From positions 1,099,501 through 1,163,500 of the forward strand of contig NC_016024.1 in assembly GCF_000226295.1 (NCBI RefSeq): DNA of 64,000 nt, written 5' to 3'. Source of the stretch: Chloracidobacterium thermophilum B. Its GTDB lineage: Bacteria; Acidobacteriota; Blastocatellia; Chloracidobacteriales; Chloracidobacteriaceae. The position numbers and the translations under genes are program-made. The first letter of the stretch is position 1. Every line of letters begins with the position of its first letter. Below are positions 9,317-18,229 of the stretch, piece after piece. The notes beneath the pieces are model-generated. The model made no database searches and had not been told where the DNA came from. It was given only the letters and a program-made list of their open reading frames with translations.

Positions 9317-11119
9317 ATGACTGCTCCCGCAGGTTCACAACCGGGAAACGATCACTATGTGGGAACTCTGGTAGGCGAAAGCACCAGCCGTGAGTTTCGC
9401 CTGGCGGTGGCCCATGAGACCATTCGGGAACAAGACATTATTGCCGTGGATGCGCAGTTGCGCCGGCCGGGGGCGAGTGAGACGCCTGAAAAGATTCGCA
9501 TTTGGGCCAAAGTACAGCGTATCGAGCGGGTGAACCCTCTGTTTCCATCCGAAGCTGGCCACGAGCTAGCTGCCACTCGCACTGATCCCTTTGATACGGT
9601 GCTTTCTCTCAGCCGGGAGATGGTGACGGCGGTCTGTCAAGTCCTGGGCGCCGAACCGCTGGACGGTAACAGAGAAGGGAAGCTCGATCACTTGCGCTAT
9701 CCACCTCAACCGGCCTCCAGTGCCTACCGGCCGGAAGAGAAGGACATCGCCCGTGTCGTTTTGGGTGAACTCCAACAGAAACAACAGCGCGCCTTGGACA
9801 TCGCCACGCTCTCCAACCGCCCTGAAGTGGATGTCAAGGTAGATGGCCACGCCATTGTTACCCGCCATCTGGCTATCCTGGCGATGACAGGTGCCGGCAA
9901 GAGCTGGACAGCCCGGCGGATCATTGAGGAGTTAGCGAAGAAGAACTATCCCATTGTGATCTTCGATCCGCATGGGGACTATACAGGACTTGCTGATGTG
10001 CCAGAGCTGCGAGAACGTGTCACGCGCTACTATGCTCGTTTCCCGATATTTGAGGAAGATGGCGAAACCATAGCGGAGATCGTCAGTACATTGGGATATT
10101 TATTGACTGATACGATGCGTGCCCGCTTCGACGATGTCTTTCGTGCTGCAAAGAGTTTCATTGTGGATGATGAGAAAGAAATGCAGGAACGGACGCAGTG
10201 GTTGGCTGAAACACTCAAGAACCATGAGTTGCTTACCAATGGGATCAAACCAGATTTATGGCTTCTTGCGATGTTGGCTGAAGCTGGCGAGACGGTTCTG
10301 CGCAGCGAGGACACAACTGGCAAGCAGAAACTGACGGACTGGGGTTGGCCCAAGTTTATGGGAGGGTACTCCAAAACTGACTGCCGGACACTGGAAGGCA
10401 TCAAGAAGCGCTCACGCCGGGCGGCGAAAGTACTCCACCGCATGGAGCTTACCAACCAGAAGATCGCTCGCAGCGCCCAACCGATCCCGACGGATCGAAA
10501 GCAACTGGTAAACTACGGGAAAATCAGTGTGGTTGCATTGGCAGGTTATACCAGCGATTTCCAGGCAACCATCTACAGCATCATCGCTGATGACCTCTTC
10601 GAAGCCCGTGTCAGTGGCGAAAAAGCCCGTGTCAGTGGCGAAGAAGCCCGTGTCAGTGGCGAACTGAAACTGCCGGTGCTTCTTCTGCTGGAAGAAGCAC
10701 ATAATTTCGCTCCTGCACGGGCCATGACACCCGCTGAACTGCGTGCGATTAGCATCACCAAACAGATTGCCCAGGAAGGCCGCAAGTTCGGCGTCGGATT
10801 GATTCTCATCAGCCAGCGTCCCTCGCGCCTCGATGAGACAACCCTATCCCAGTGCAATTCCTACATCATCATGCGCATGGTCAATCCAGCCGACCAGAAG
10901 TTTGTGCGGAACGTTGTGGAAACACTGGCCGAAGATGAAGCAAAGCTGCTTCCCGATCTGGATGTTGGGGAAGCGATTCTGTCTGGCCAGTTGATAAATT
11001 TCCCCGTCCTGGTGCGGATCAAAAAGCCGGAATCGCAGGGTGAGCGTGAAGAAAAGGATGCGTTTGAGGCACTTGAGGAAGCCCACAGAGAAGCTCAGAA
11101 CGCTGTGGGAAGACCATAG
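9317..11119 (+). CDS. herA: HerA-like hexameric DNA translocase ATPase
   Basis: 600 residues. An N-terminal beta-barrel (HAS-barrel-like, residues about 10-110) precedes a HerA/DUF87 ATPase. Walker A is MTGAGKSWT (Lys195), IFDPHGDY follows, Walker B is VLLLLEEAHN, and a late arginine-rich motif ISQRPSRLDE fits the HerA/FtsK-type sensor region. HerA pumps DNA and, with NurA, processes ends; in bacteria it also appears in anti-phage modules. A 7-residue unit is repeated three times between the barrel-side strand and Walker B. It starts with ATG after AAGGGG and is 5 nt upstream of the DpdA-like gene. Confidence 0.9.
   Translation: MTAPAGSQPGNDHYVGTLVGESTSREFRLAVAHETIREQDIIAVDAQLRRPGASETPEKIRIWAKVQRIERVNPLFPSEAGHELAATRTDPFDTVLSLSREMVTAVCQVLGAEPLDGNREGKLDHLRYPPQPASSAYRPEEKDIARVVLGELQQKQQRALDIATLSNRPEVDVKVDGHAIVTRHLAILAMTGAGKSWTARRIIEELAKKNYPIVIFDPHGDYTGLADVPELRERVTRYYARFPIFEEDGETIAEIVSTLGYLLTDTMRARFDDVFRAAKSFIVDDEKEMQERTQWLAETLKNHELLTNGIKPDLWLLAMLAEAGETVLRSEDTTGKQKLTDWGWPKFMGGYSKTDCRTLEGIKKRSRRAAKVLHRMELTNQKIARSAQPIPTDRKQLVNYGKISVVALAGYTSDFQATIYSIIADDLFEARVSGEKARVSGEEARVSGELKLPVLLLLEEAHNFAPARAMTPAELRAISITKQIAQEGRKFGVGLILISQRPSRLDETTLSQCNSYIIMRMVNPADQKFVRNVVETLAEDEAKLLPDLDVGEAILSGQLINFPVLVRIKKPESQGEREEKDAFEALEEAHREAQNAVGRP
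10604..10666 (+). repeat. in-frame 21-bp tandem repeat inside herA
   Basis: Three near-identical copies of a 21-bp unit (GCCCGTGTCAGTGGCGAA plus three bases) encode ARVSGE-K/E three times (about residues 430-450). The repeat lies just before the Walker B strand. The unit length is a multiple of three, so expansion or contraction would keep the reading frame. Confidence 0.85.
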
Positions 11120-11124
11120 CCACA

Positions 11125-12204
11125 ATGGAAATCGTTGCTGGCTTGAGCCTCAAAAACCTGAAGCCCCGTGTATGGGACCCGGATTCGCCTTACTATTTAC
11201 CCGATCTGAAAGCGGTCATGGTTTCCTATGCTGACTTCGCCAGTAGCCCGGCGCGTCGTCAGGCTGCCATGCGCCACGGATTGCGCGCCTTCCTGGGGGT
11301 GCCTCCGGGGGTGATGATCTATTTGGACAATGGTTCCTTCCAGCAGTTGACAAAGGGAGGAAGCACCTCGCGCGAGGACTACGAGGAATTTGTTGAACAG
11401 GCAAAACCCAATTGGCACGCCATTCCACAGGATTTTGTCCCCACACCTTTTATGACGGATGCGGAGCAGCTCAACTGCTTTCATCAGACGATGGAGATAA
11501 ATCGAGAGTATCGGCACGATGGATATGTACCGGTCATCCACATTAGCCGCTACCTGTCGGACTACTTGAAAGCATTTCTTACAGACAAGCACTTGTGCCG
11601 GAAAGGGAAAGTCGCTTTGGGAGGAATTGTTCCTAACCTGCTGCGTGCGCCGAAGGCCATACCGTATGCCAATGTGCTGGATAGTCTTCATCGGGTACGT
11701 CACCAATTGGGCAATTGGCAACTGCATGTTTTTGGCTTGGGAGGGACGGCAACCATGCACTTGGCTATCCTTTTGGGAGTGGATTCGGCTGATTCAGCCG
11801 GCTGGCGAAATCGGGCAGCACGTGGAATCATTCAGTTGCCCGGACGTGGGGATCGCTTGGTAGCCAATCTCGGAAAATGGCGCGGACGAGAACCAAATGC
11901 TGAAGAATGGGCTATGCTGGCAAAATGCCCCTGCCCAGCCTGTCAAGCTGACGGCCTGGAGGGTTTGAAAGCCAACGGGCTAAAAGGTTTTTGCCATCGG
12001 GCTACCCACAACCTCTGGGTATTACTCACCGAGGTCAAAGAAGTTGAGCTGCGCCTGTCTGACGGAACGTATCGAGACTGGTATCAGGGGCATCTTGATA
12101 ACTCGACCTATCGCCCATTGGTCGAGTACGTTCTCAGGTTGTGCGCGGTAAAGATGACTTCCAAACCTGCCAGGAAGATGCAGAGCGACTTTGAGAAGCG
12201 ATAG
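11125..12204 (+). CDS. DpdA-like tRNA-guanine-transglycosylase-fold protein
   Basis: 359 residues of the TGT superfamily. Visible features are YLDNGSFQQL, placed like the D-x-G-x-x-Q substrate-binding motif; a central GLGG and GVDSADS (Asp220/Asp223), matching the catalytic-Asp segment; and a complete TGT zinc site Cys268-Pro-Cys270-Pro-Ala-Cys273 plus His295. TGTs exchange guanine for 7-deazaguanines in tRNA; DpdA relatives do this in DNA. The association with a DUF6884-like gene, NurA and HerA, rather than tRNA-modification genes, favours a DNA-directed DpdA role, but no preQ0 genes are in view. Last gene of the cassette. Confidence 0.75.
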   Translation: MEIVAGLSLKNLKPRVWDPDSPYYLPDLKAVMVSYADFASSPARRQAAMRHGLRAFLGVPPGVMIYLDNGSFQQLTKGGSTSREDYEEFVEQAKPNWHAIPQDFVPTPFMTDAEQLNCFHQTMEINREYRHDGYVPVIHISRYLSDYLKAFLTDKHLCRKGKVALGGIVPNLLRAPKAIPYANVLDSLHRVRHQLGNWQLHVFGLGGTATMHLAILLGVDSADSAGWRNRAARGIIQLPGRGDRLVANLGKWRGREPNAEEWAMLAKCPCPACQADGLEGLKANGLKGFCHRATHNLWVLLTEVKEVELRLSDGTYRDWYQGHLDNSTYRPLVEYVLRLCAVKMTSKPARKMQSDFEKR

Positions 12205-12219
12205 GGGTCTGGTTCGCCA

Positions 12220-12326
12220 GTGTTGCACCAAGTGCAGCACAGACTTACTGGGCCTTGCCCTTGGCCGCCAACAGGGGACTGGAGATGTTTTCCTTGGCTT
12301 GGGGAGGCATCTCCAAGGGCAAGGCC
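12220..12326. other. hairpins downstream of the cassette
   Basis: Two inverted repeats follow the DpdA-like gene. The first (12220-12240) is a 9-bp stem with one G-U pair and a CAA loop. The second is a perfect 14-bp inverted repeat (12251-12264 and 12313-12326) with a nested 8-bp repeat in its 48-nt spacer. No run of T follows, so this may be a Rho-assisted terminator, an RNA structure or an end of the mobile segment. Confidence 0.6.
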
Positions 12327-12606
12327 GAGTAGGGCACTTCAGAAACCTGCAAACACGAGCAGTCACCTCGGCTGTTTTTCAGCCGGCCTCAGTGCAACGT
12401 TCTGCCCAAAACTCCATACAAGGTGCCGTGCTTCCGGCCCAAAGCTGGCTGCTTCCGGTTCGACGCCAAAAACTTTTGGCCGCAGCCCGGGTCAGATGTA
12501 GGTTGATGTCAGGCGTCGCACAAACGCCACGTCTCGCGTCGTAACGTTGCAAAGCGTTCTTCCCCACACGCTCAAGACGCATAGCCTTCCCTGTGGAGGA
12601 TGCTGC

Positions 12607-13491
12607 ATGTCGGCACGTCGCGTTGTTGCCATCTATGGTAAAGGCGGAAGCGGAAAGTCTTTCATCACCTCGAATCTCAGCTACTACCTGGCGAGCAAGT
12701 CGCACCGGGTGTTGCAGATTGGCTGCGACCCCAAACACGATTCCACGGCGCTGCTGTTTGGCGGCAAGTCGCTCCCGACCCTGCTTGAAGCCTGGGCGCT
12801 GCGGCAGGAAGCCAAAGCTGCCAACCCCGTACCGCCCATCAGTGAAGTCGTCTTCAAACGCCATGGCGTCTTTGCCATGGAACTCGGCGGCCCCGAAGTC
12901 GGGCGCGGCTGCGGGGGACGGGGCATCACCCTCAGTTTCGATCTGCTGTCACAGATGGGCTTCGCCGATTGGGAGTTCGACTACATCATCTATGACTTCC
13001 TGGGCGATGTCGTGTGCGGCGGGTTTGGCACTCCCATTGCCAAGTCCATGGTGCGGGACATCATTCTCGTCGGCGGCAATGACCATCAGGCACTCTATGT
13101 CGTCAACAACCTGTGTGGCGCCGTGCGCTACTTCGCCGAACAGGGCGGAACGACGCGCGTCCTGGGGATGATCATCAACCGGGATGACGGCTCCGGCTGG
13201 GGTGAGCGGTACGCCCAGGAAGCCGGCATTGACATCATCACCCGGATTCCCCTTTCAGACGAAATCCGTAACCGCAGCATGGCCTTTCAACTGATTGCCG
13301 ATGACCCCCGGCACCGTGGTTACTTCGAGGACATCGAGTGGGCCATTCTGCACGGCACGCCAAAACTGCCCAAAGCCGTGGACTTCGAGGCTTTTTCCAG
13401 CGACATCATGCGTACGCGCAACCTCGGCGGACTGGACCCGGCCCTGGAAGAAGACCTCATGCCCTCCCAGTTGGAATGCATGGTGATCTAG
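12607..13491 (+). CDS. bchX: chlorophyllide a reductase iron-protein subunit BchX
   Basis: 294 residues of the NifH/ParA-type ATPase fold. The P-loop is IYGKGGSGKS and a nucleotide-specificity segment reads IGCDPKHDSTALLFGG. The two cluster ligands of the bridging 4Fe-4S cluster are Cys102 (GRGCGGRG) and Cys137 (VVCGGFG). The segments MELGGPEVGRGCGG and FLGDVVCGG are BchX-like rather than BchL-like. BchX passes electrons, with ATP hydrolysis, to BchY-BchZ, which reduce chlorophyllide a on the bacteriochlorophyll route. No bchY or bchZ is in the window. The start is fixed by GGAGG 5 nt upstream of ATG at 12607. Confidence 0.93.
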   Translation: MSARRVVAIYGKGGSGKSFITSNLSYYLASKSHRVLQIGCDPKHDSTALLFGGKSLPTLLEAWALRQEAKAANPVPPISEVVFKRHGVFAMELGGPEVGRGCGGRGITLSFDLLSQMGFADWEFDYIIYDFLGDVVCGGFGTPIAKSMVRDIILVGGNDHQALYVVNNLCGAVRYFAEQGGTTRVLGMIINRDDGSGWGERYAQEAGIDIITRIPLSDEIRNRSMAFQLIADDPRHRGYFEDIEWAILHGTPKLPKAVDFEAFSSDIMRTRNLGGLDPALEEDLMPSQLECMVI

Positions 13492-13584
13492 GCGATCCCG
13501 CTGCGCTGGCGGCACCCTGCACGGTGGCGCACGGGCTTCCCTGGCATCCAGGAAGCAGGGAAATCAAACGCGGATGGCGCCGCC

Positions 13585-13935
13585 ATGCTTTGGGCTATCC
13601 TGCTTTTCAGCGCACTCTTTCTGCTCGCGCTCATCGTTCCTGTTTTCATCATCGTTTCATGGCTGCACCATCTGAGAGATTTCAGCGGGATTGTCGCGCA
13701 GGGGGTGCCCACGGAGGCGATGGTCGAACGCAAATACAGCCACCATCGCGTCGTCATCACCTACCGGGATGCGGGCGGCTGGATGCACCGGCACTACCGG
13801 AAGCTTCTGCCCAGTGATTTCCATCGCCTGCAGGTAGGCCGCCCGGTCCGTATCCTGTACCTGCCACATCGCCCGCACGTCTGGGCCTTTGCCGAAGATG
13901 TCGAGCAGGCGCGACGACTTCAGAGCCGCCAATAG
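13585..13935 (+). CDS. small membrane protein (DUF3592-like)
   Basis: 116 residues: one N-terminal transmembrane helix (residues about 3-28), then a beta-rich soluble part with VPTEAMVERKY, VITYRDAGGWMHRHYRKL and a C-terminal VGRPVRILYLP strand. The arrangement resembles DUF3592-type proteins, which have a TM anchor and one beta-barrel domain. Function is unknown. It follows bchX in the same direction (93 nt gap) and precedes dnaE, with no obvious functional tie. Confidence 0.6.
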   Translation: MLWAILLFSALFLLALIVPVFIIVSWLHHLRDFSGIVAQGVPTEAMVERKYSHHRVVITYRDAGGWMHRHYRKLLPSDFHRLQVGRPVRILYLPHRPHVWAFAEDVEQARRLQSRQ

Positions 13936-14091
13936 GCAACAGGGGTGCAGAGCCACAAGGCCACTCACGGCATTCGCCAGCCGGGCTTTGGAGGGCACTG
14001 CATTGAAGCCCGTTTGTGTCTTCGGCTAGGCTGCCTCTGCTGCCGTCTTTGCCTGGCAGCGGCACTCCAGAAACACACCCAAAGGTGAGGT

Positions 14092-16815
14092 ATGGCGGCC
14101 GAAGACTTTGTTCACCTGCATCTGCACTCCGATTACAGCCTTCTGGACGGCGCCATCCAGCACGAGGCGCTGGCCGAGCAGGCGCAGCGCCTGGGTTTCA
14201 AAGCCATTGCCGTCACCGACCACGGCAACATGTTCGGCGCGATGGGCTTCGCCAACGCCATGAAAAAAGTCGGCGTCAAGCCCATCATCGGCATGGAAGC
14301 CTACGTTGCCCGTGGTTCGCGCCATGATCGTGGCAAACCCGACACCGACGGCGAACGCGGCACCAATCACCTCATTCTGCTGGCTCTGGACGAAACGGGA
14401 TACAAAAACCTCGTCCGGCTCGCCTCGCTGGGCTATACCGAGGGCTACTACTACAAGCCCCGGATTGACAAGGAAGTGCTCGCCCGGCACGCCGAAGGGT
14501 TGGTGGCCCTTTCGGCCTGTATGTCCGGCGTGCCCGCGTCGCTCATCCTGCGCGACCGGGTTGAGCAGGCCCAGTGTGAGATTGGGGAATACAACGAAAT
14601 CTTCGGCCGGGGACGCTACTTTCTCGAACTTCAATCACACCGTGGGCTTGAAGACAACCAGACCAAGGTCAACCGGGCGCTCACCGAACTGGCAGCCCGG
14701 CTTGACATACCGCTCGTTGTCACCAATGACGCCCATTTTCTGACTCAGGATGACTACGAAGCCCACTGCGTGCTGATGTGCCTGCAAACCGGCAAGGCAT
14801 TGCGTGAGGGCAGCTTTCACTACTCACCTGACCACTATGTGAAAAGCGCCGCCGAAATGTGGGCCCTGTGGGGCAACGAAAACCCGCAGGCGCTGCGCAA
14901 CACACTCAAGATTGCCGAGATGTCCACTTTCGAGTTTGGCAAAGCACCAAACTACCTGCCCATCTTTCCTGTGCCGGAGGGGTTTACCCTGACGAGCTAC
15001 TTTGAGCACGTAGTCCGTGCCGGTCTGGAAGAAAGGCTGCAGCGCCTTGCCCCGTCCAACCCGGAACAATACCGCGCCCGCCTCGACTACGAAATCAGCA
15101 TCATCGAGCGCATGGGCTATGAGGGCTACTTTCTCGTCGTCTGGGACTTCATCCGGCATGCCCGCGAGCGGGGGATTCCGGTCGGACCCGGACGCGGCAG
15201 CGCCGCCGGTTCGCTTGTCGCTTACAGCCTGCACATCACGGATGTTGACCCGCTGGCGCACGATCTGCTCTTTGAGCGGTTTCTCAACCCGGAGCGCGTC
15301 TCCATGCCCGATATTGACGTGGATTTCTGTATGCGTGGGCGCAGTGCGGTCATCGAGTACGTCAGCCAGTTTTACGGGCGCGAAAACGTTTCCCAGATTG
15401 CCACTTTCGGGACCATGGCTTCACGGGCGGTCATCAAGGATGTCGGGCGCGTGCTGGAAATGCCCTACCCGGAGGTTGAGAAAATCGCCAAGCTCATTCC
15501 GCCGCCACAGCGTGGGCGCAACGTCTCCATTGACGACGCCCTCACCATGGTGCCTGAGCTGAAACAGGCTTACGAGAAACGGCCCGAAGTCAAGCGCCTC
15601 ATCGATCTGGCCCGCCGACTTGAGGGCGGCGCCCGGCACTCCTCCATCCATGCCGCTGGCGTGGTGATCTCACCGCAGCCGGTGGCGGAACTCGTGCCAG
15701 TGTTCAAAACCAAAACCCGTGACCGCGAGCGGGGTGAAGTCGAGGTCATTGCCACGCAGTACAACATGAACGACCTCGAAAAGGCCGGCATGCTCAAGAT
15801 GGACTTCCTGGGGTTGACCGCCCTGACCATCATCGAGGACTGCCTGACGAGCATCGAGCGGGAAACGGGCCAGCGTCCTGACCTGACGCAAATCCCCACA
15901 AACGATCCGGCAGCGCTCAAGCTCTTTGGAGAAGGCGAAACCGATGCCGTGTTTCAGTTTGAGGGGGACGGCATCAGCGAAATTGCCCGGCGGCTCAAGC
16001 CCAGCGGGCTGGATGACATCGTGGCGCTCAATGCGCTCTACCGTCCAGGGCCGCTCGATTCCGGGATGGTGGACGACTACATCGAGCGACGCCACGGCCG
16101 GCGGCGGGTGACGTACGACTTCAAGGAACTCAAGGACGTGCTGGAAAACACCTACGGCGTGCCGGTTTTCCAAGAGCAGATCATGGCGATTTTCCAGCGC
16201 CTGGCCGGGTATTCCCTGGGCGAAGCCGATCTGGTACGGCGGGCGATGGGCAAGAAAAAGCGCGAGGAACTTGACGCCCACAAAACCAAGTTCATCGCCC
16301 AGGCCATGGCGCGCGGACACGACCGCGCCAAACTCGAAAAGCTCTGGCAACAGCTTGAAGGCTTTGCCGACTATGCCTTCAACAAGTGTGTCACCGGCGA
16401 GGCCACTCTGCGGGATGCTGTCACCGGTGCGGCCGTTTCAATTGCCGAACTGGCCAGCCGTGACGTGGAGGCGGCCGGCGCACCCTTCATCACCTGGAGC
16501 TGGAACGGCCAGGAAGTCGTGGTCAACGAGTTGGTTGAGGTGTTTCCCACCGGCGAAAAGGAAGTCGTCGAAATTGAACTCGAAGACGGGCGGACGCTGC
16601 GCTGTACGCTTGACCACAAGTTTTACACCCGTGACGCGGATGGGCAGGGCTGTTTTCTCCCGTTGCGGGAGATTCTGGCGCGGGGGCTGGCACTTTACAC
16701 CTGCGATGAACCTGCGGCTGAAGCCAATACGCCGCCGACTGGTATGGAGAAACCGCATCCTGGACAGCCCTGCGTTCAGGACACACAAGCCGGTGCACAG
16801 GGCCTGTGCAGGTAA
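14092..16815 (+). CDS. dnaE: DNA polymerase III alpha subunit, N-terminal part ending in a split-intein half
   Basis: The first 765 residues are the N-terminal two-thirds of DnaE. They comprise the PHP domain (HLHLHSDYSLLDG), the catalytic palm with Asp407/Asp409 (PDIDVDF) and Asp571 (MDFLGL), and the region up to FADYAFNK. Residue 766 is a Cys starting an intein-like N-fragment that runs to the stop. The HhH/OB/tau-binding C-terminal part is missing and the next gene begins 12 nt later. If not a pseudogene, the other half must be encoded elsewhere and joined by protein trans-splicing. The GGTGAGGT before ATG fits as ribosome-binding site. Confidence 0.9.
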   Translation: MAAEDFVHLHLHSDYSLLDGAIQHEALAEQAQRLGFKAIAVTDHGNMFGAMGFANAMKKVGVKPIIGMEAYVARGSRHDRGKPDTDGERGTNHLILLALDETGYKNLVRLASLGYTEGYYYKPRIDKEVLARHAEGLVALSACMSGVPASLILRDRVEQAQCEIGEYNEIFGRGRYFLELQSHRGLEDNQTKVNRALTELAARLDIPLVVTNDAHFLTQDDYEAHCVLMCLQTGKALREGSFHYSPDHYVKSAAEMWALWGNENPQALRNTLKIAEMSTFEFGKAPNYLPIFPVPEGFTLTSYFEHVVRAGLEERLQRLAPSNPEQYRARLDYEISIIERMGYEGYFLVVWDFIRHARERGIPVGPGRGSAAGSLVAYSLHITDVDPLAHDLLFERFLNPERVSMPDIDVDFCMRGRSAVIEYVSQFYGRENVSQIATFGTMASRAVIKDVGRVLEMPYPEVEKIAKLIPPPQRGRNVSIDDALTMVPELKQAYEKRPEVKRLIDLARRLEGGARHSSIHAAGVVISPQPVAELVPVFKTKTRDRERGEVEVIATQYNMNDLEKAGMLKMDFLGLTALTIIEDCLTSIERETGQRPDLTQIPTNDPAALKLFGEGETDAVFQFEGDGISEIARRLKPSGLDDIVALNALYRPGPLDSGMVDDYIERRHGRRRVTYDFKELKDVLENTYGVPVFQEQIMAIFQRLAGYSLGEADLVRRAMGKKKREELDAHKTKFIAQAMARGHDRAKLEKLWQQLEGFADYAFNKCVTGEATLRDAVTGAAVSIAELASRDVEAAGAPFITWSWNGQEVVVNELVEVFPTGEKEVVEIELEDGRTLRCTLDHKFYTRDADGQGCFLPLREILARGLALYTCDEPAAEANTPPTGMEKPHPGQPCVQDTQAGAQGLCR
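16387..16812 (+). other. N-terminal intein fragment within DnaE
   Basis: 142 codons following FNK. Block A is CVTGEATL, with a predicted nucleophilic Cys1. The block-B-like segment is GRTLRCTLDHKF (the TxxH of Hint-domain inteins). The stop codon falls before any endonuclease or C-terminal (HN) block. The insertion lies after FNK, about four residues downstream of the classic cyanobacterial DnaE split site (before CFNK). Confidence 0.8.
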
Positions 16816-16827
16816 GACTGGAAGACG

Positions 16828-18219
16828 ATGCCAACGAAACGCAGCATTCTCATTGTGGACGATGAGAAAAATCAGCGCGACATCCTGGACATGATTCTGT
16901 CGGCGGAGGGCTATCGGACGGCAACCGCGCCCAGCGCCGAAGCTGCCCTGCGCATGGCCCGCGCCGAACGGTTTGACGTGGTGCTTACCGACCTGAAGAT
17001 GGGAGGGCAGAGCGGGCTGGACTTGTTGCGCGCCCTGACCCAGGCGGATTCGTCCCAGTTGGTCATTCTCATGACGGCGCACGGCTCGATTGAATCCGTC
17101 AAGGACGCCCTGCGGCTCGGCGCGGTGGATTACCTGGAAAAACCACTCGACCGTGAGCGGCTGCTGACCGTTCTGGCGCAGGCCCTTTCCCGTCTGGATG
17201 CGCTGGATGCCGACCTCATCGGCAACAGCGAGCCGATGCAGAAGCTCAAGAAAATCATTCTGAAGGTGGCGGCTTCGGATGAAACGGTGCTTGTGCGCGG
17301 CGAAAGCGGAACGGGCAAGGAACTCGTGGCGCGCGCACTCCACCGGCACAGTCCGCGGGCGGCCGCCGTGTTTCACGTCGTCAACTGTGCCGCCATCAAT
17401 GAAAACCTGCTCGAATCCGAACTTTTCGGACACGAAAAGGGAGCGTTTACCGGCGCGGTGGCCGAGAAGAAGGGGCTGTTTGAAGTCGCCGACCGGGGCA
17501 CGCTGTTTCTTGACGAAATCGGCGAACTCAACGTGGCGCTCCAGGCGAAGCTGCTCCGCGCTCTGCAGGAGGGGGAAGTGCAGCGGGTTGGCTCGACCAG
17601 GGTCATCCGGGTGGATGTGCGGGTGGTGGCCGCCACGAATCGTCCGCTCGAAGACATGGTGGCCGCCAAAACCTTCCGCGAAGACCTCTATTACCGGCTC
17701 AATGTCATTCCCATTCACCTGCCGCCGCTGCGCGACCGGCGGGAGGACATTCCGCTGCTTGTCGAGCGGTTTCTGGCCCGGCAGTCGCGTGGCGCAACGC
17801 ATTACACCATCACGCCGGAGGCGCTTCAGGTGTTGCAGGCTTACGACTGGCCCGGCAACGTCCGGCAGCTTGAATCGGCGCTCAAACGCGCGGCCCTGCT
17901 GTGTGAAGGGGATACCATCGGGGTGGAAGACCTGCCAGTGGAAATCCGCCAGGCGACAGGCGTTCCGGCATCCGCGCCGGCGCCGCCTTTTCAGTTCCGC
18001 CTTCCGCCCGAAGGTATTTCCTTCGAGGAAGTCGAGCGGTCGCTCATCGTCCAGGCGATGGAAAAAACCGACTGGAACATCACCCGTGCCGCCAAACTTC
18101 TGGGGCTGACCTTCCGCACGTTACAGTACCGGCTCGAAAAGTTCGGCCTGCGGCGTCCGAGCGATACTCCGTCCGACGACGCTCCGGCGGCGGAGGCTCC
18201 GCCGGACAGAACCGGGTAA
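16828..18219 (+). CDS. NtrC-family sigma-54 response regulator
   Basis: 463 residues: receiver domain (acidic pocket Asp11/Asp12, phospho-acceptor Asp55 in LTDLKM), AAA+ domain with Walker A GESGTGKE, the sigma-54-contact loop GAFTGA, Walker B LFLDEIGE and arginine finger region, then a C-terminal Fis-type HTH (NITRAAKLLGLTFRTLQYRLEKFG). It activates sigma-54 promoters when phosphorylated. No partner histidine kinase is adjacent. It begins 12 nt after the dnaE stop, and atpI follows 10 nt later. Confidence 0.95.
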   Translation: MPTKRSILIVDDEKNQRDILDMILSAEGYRTATAPSAEAALRMARAERFDVVLTDLKMGGQSGLDLLRALTQADSSQLVILMTAHGSIESVKDALRLGAVDYLEKPLDRERLLTVLAQALSRLDALDADLIGNSEPMQKLKKIILKVAASDETVLVRGESGTGKELVARALHRHSPRAAAVFHVVNCAAINENLLESELFGHEKGAFTGAVAEKKGLFEVADRGTLFLDEIGELNVALQAKLLRALQEGEVQRVGSTRVIRVDVRVVAATNRPLEDMVAAKTFREDLYYRLNVIPIHLPPLRDRREDIPLLVERFLARQSRGATHYTITPEALQVLQAYDWPGNVRQLESALKRAALLCEGDTIGVEDLPVEIRQATGVPASAPAPPFQFRLPPEGISFEEVERSLIVQAMEKTDWNITRAAKLLGLTFRTLQYRLEKFGLRRPSDTPSDDAPAAEAPPDRTG

Positions 18220-18229
18220 GGGATTGTCT

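Noticed and set aside
12480-12606. TGT-N12-ACA (PpsR/CrtJ-type) operator upstream of bchX
   Set aside because: Only a TGT-N10-ACA spacing is present; the exact N12 pattern was not found.
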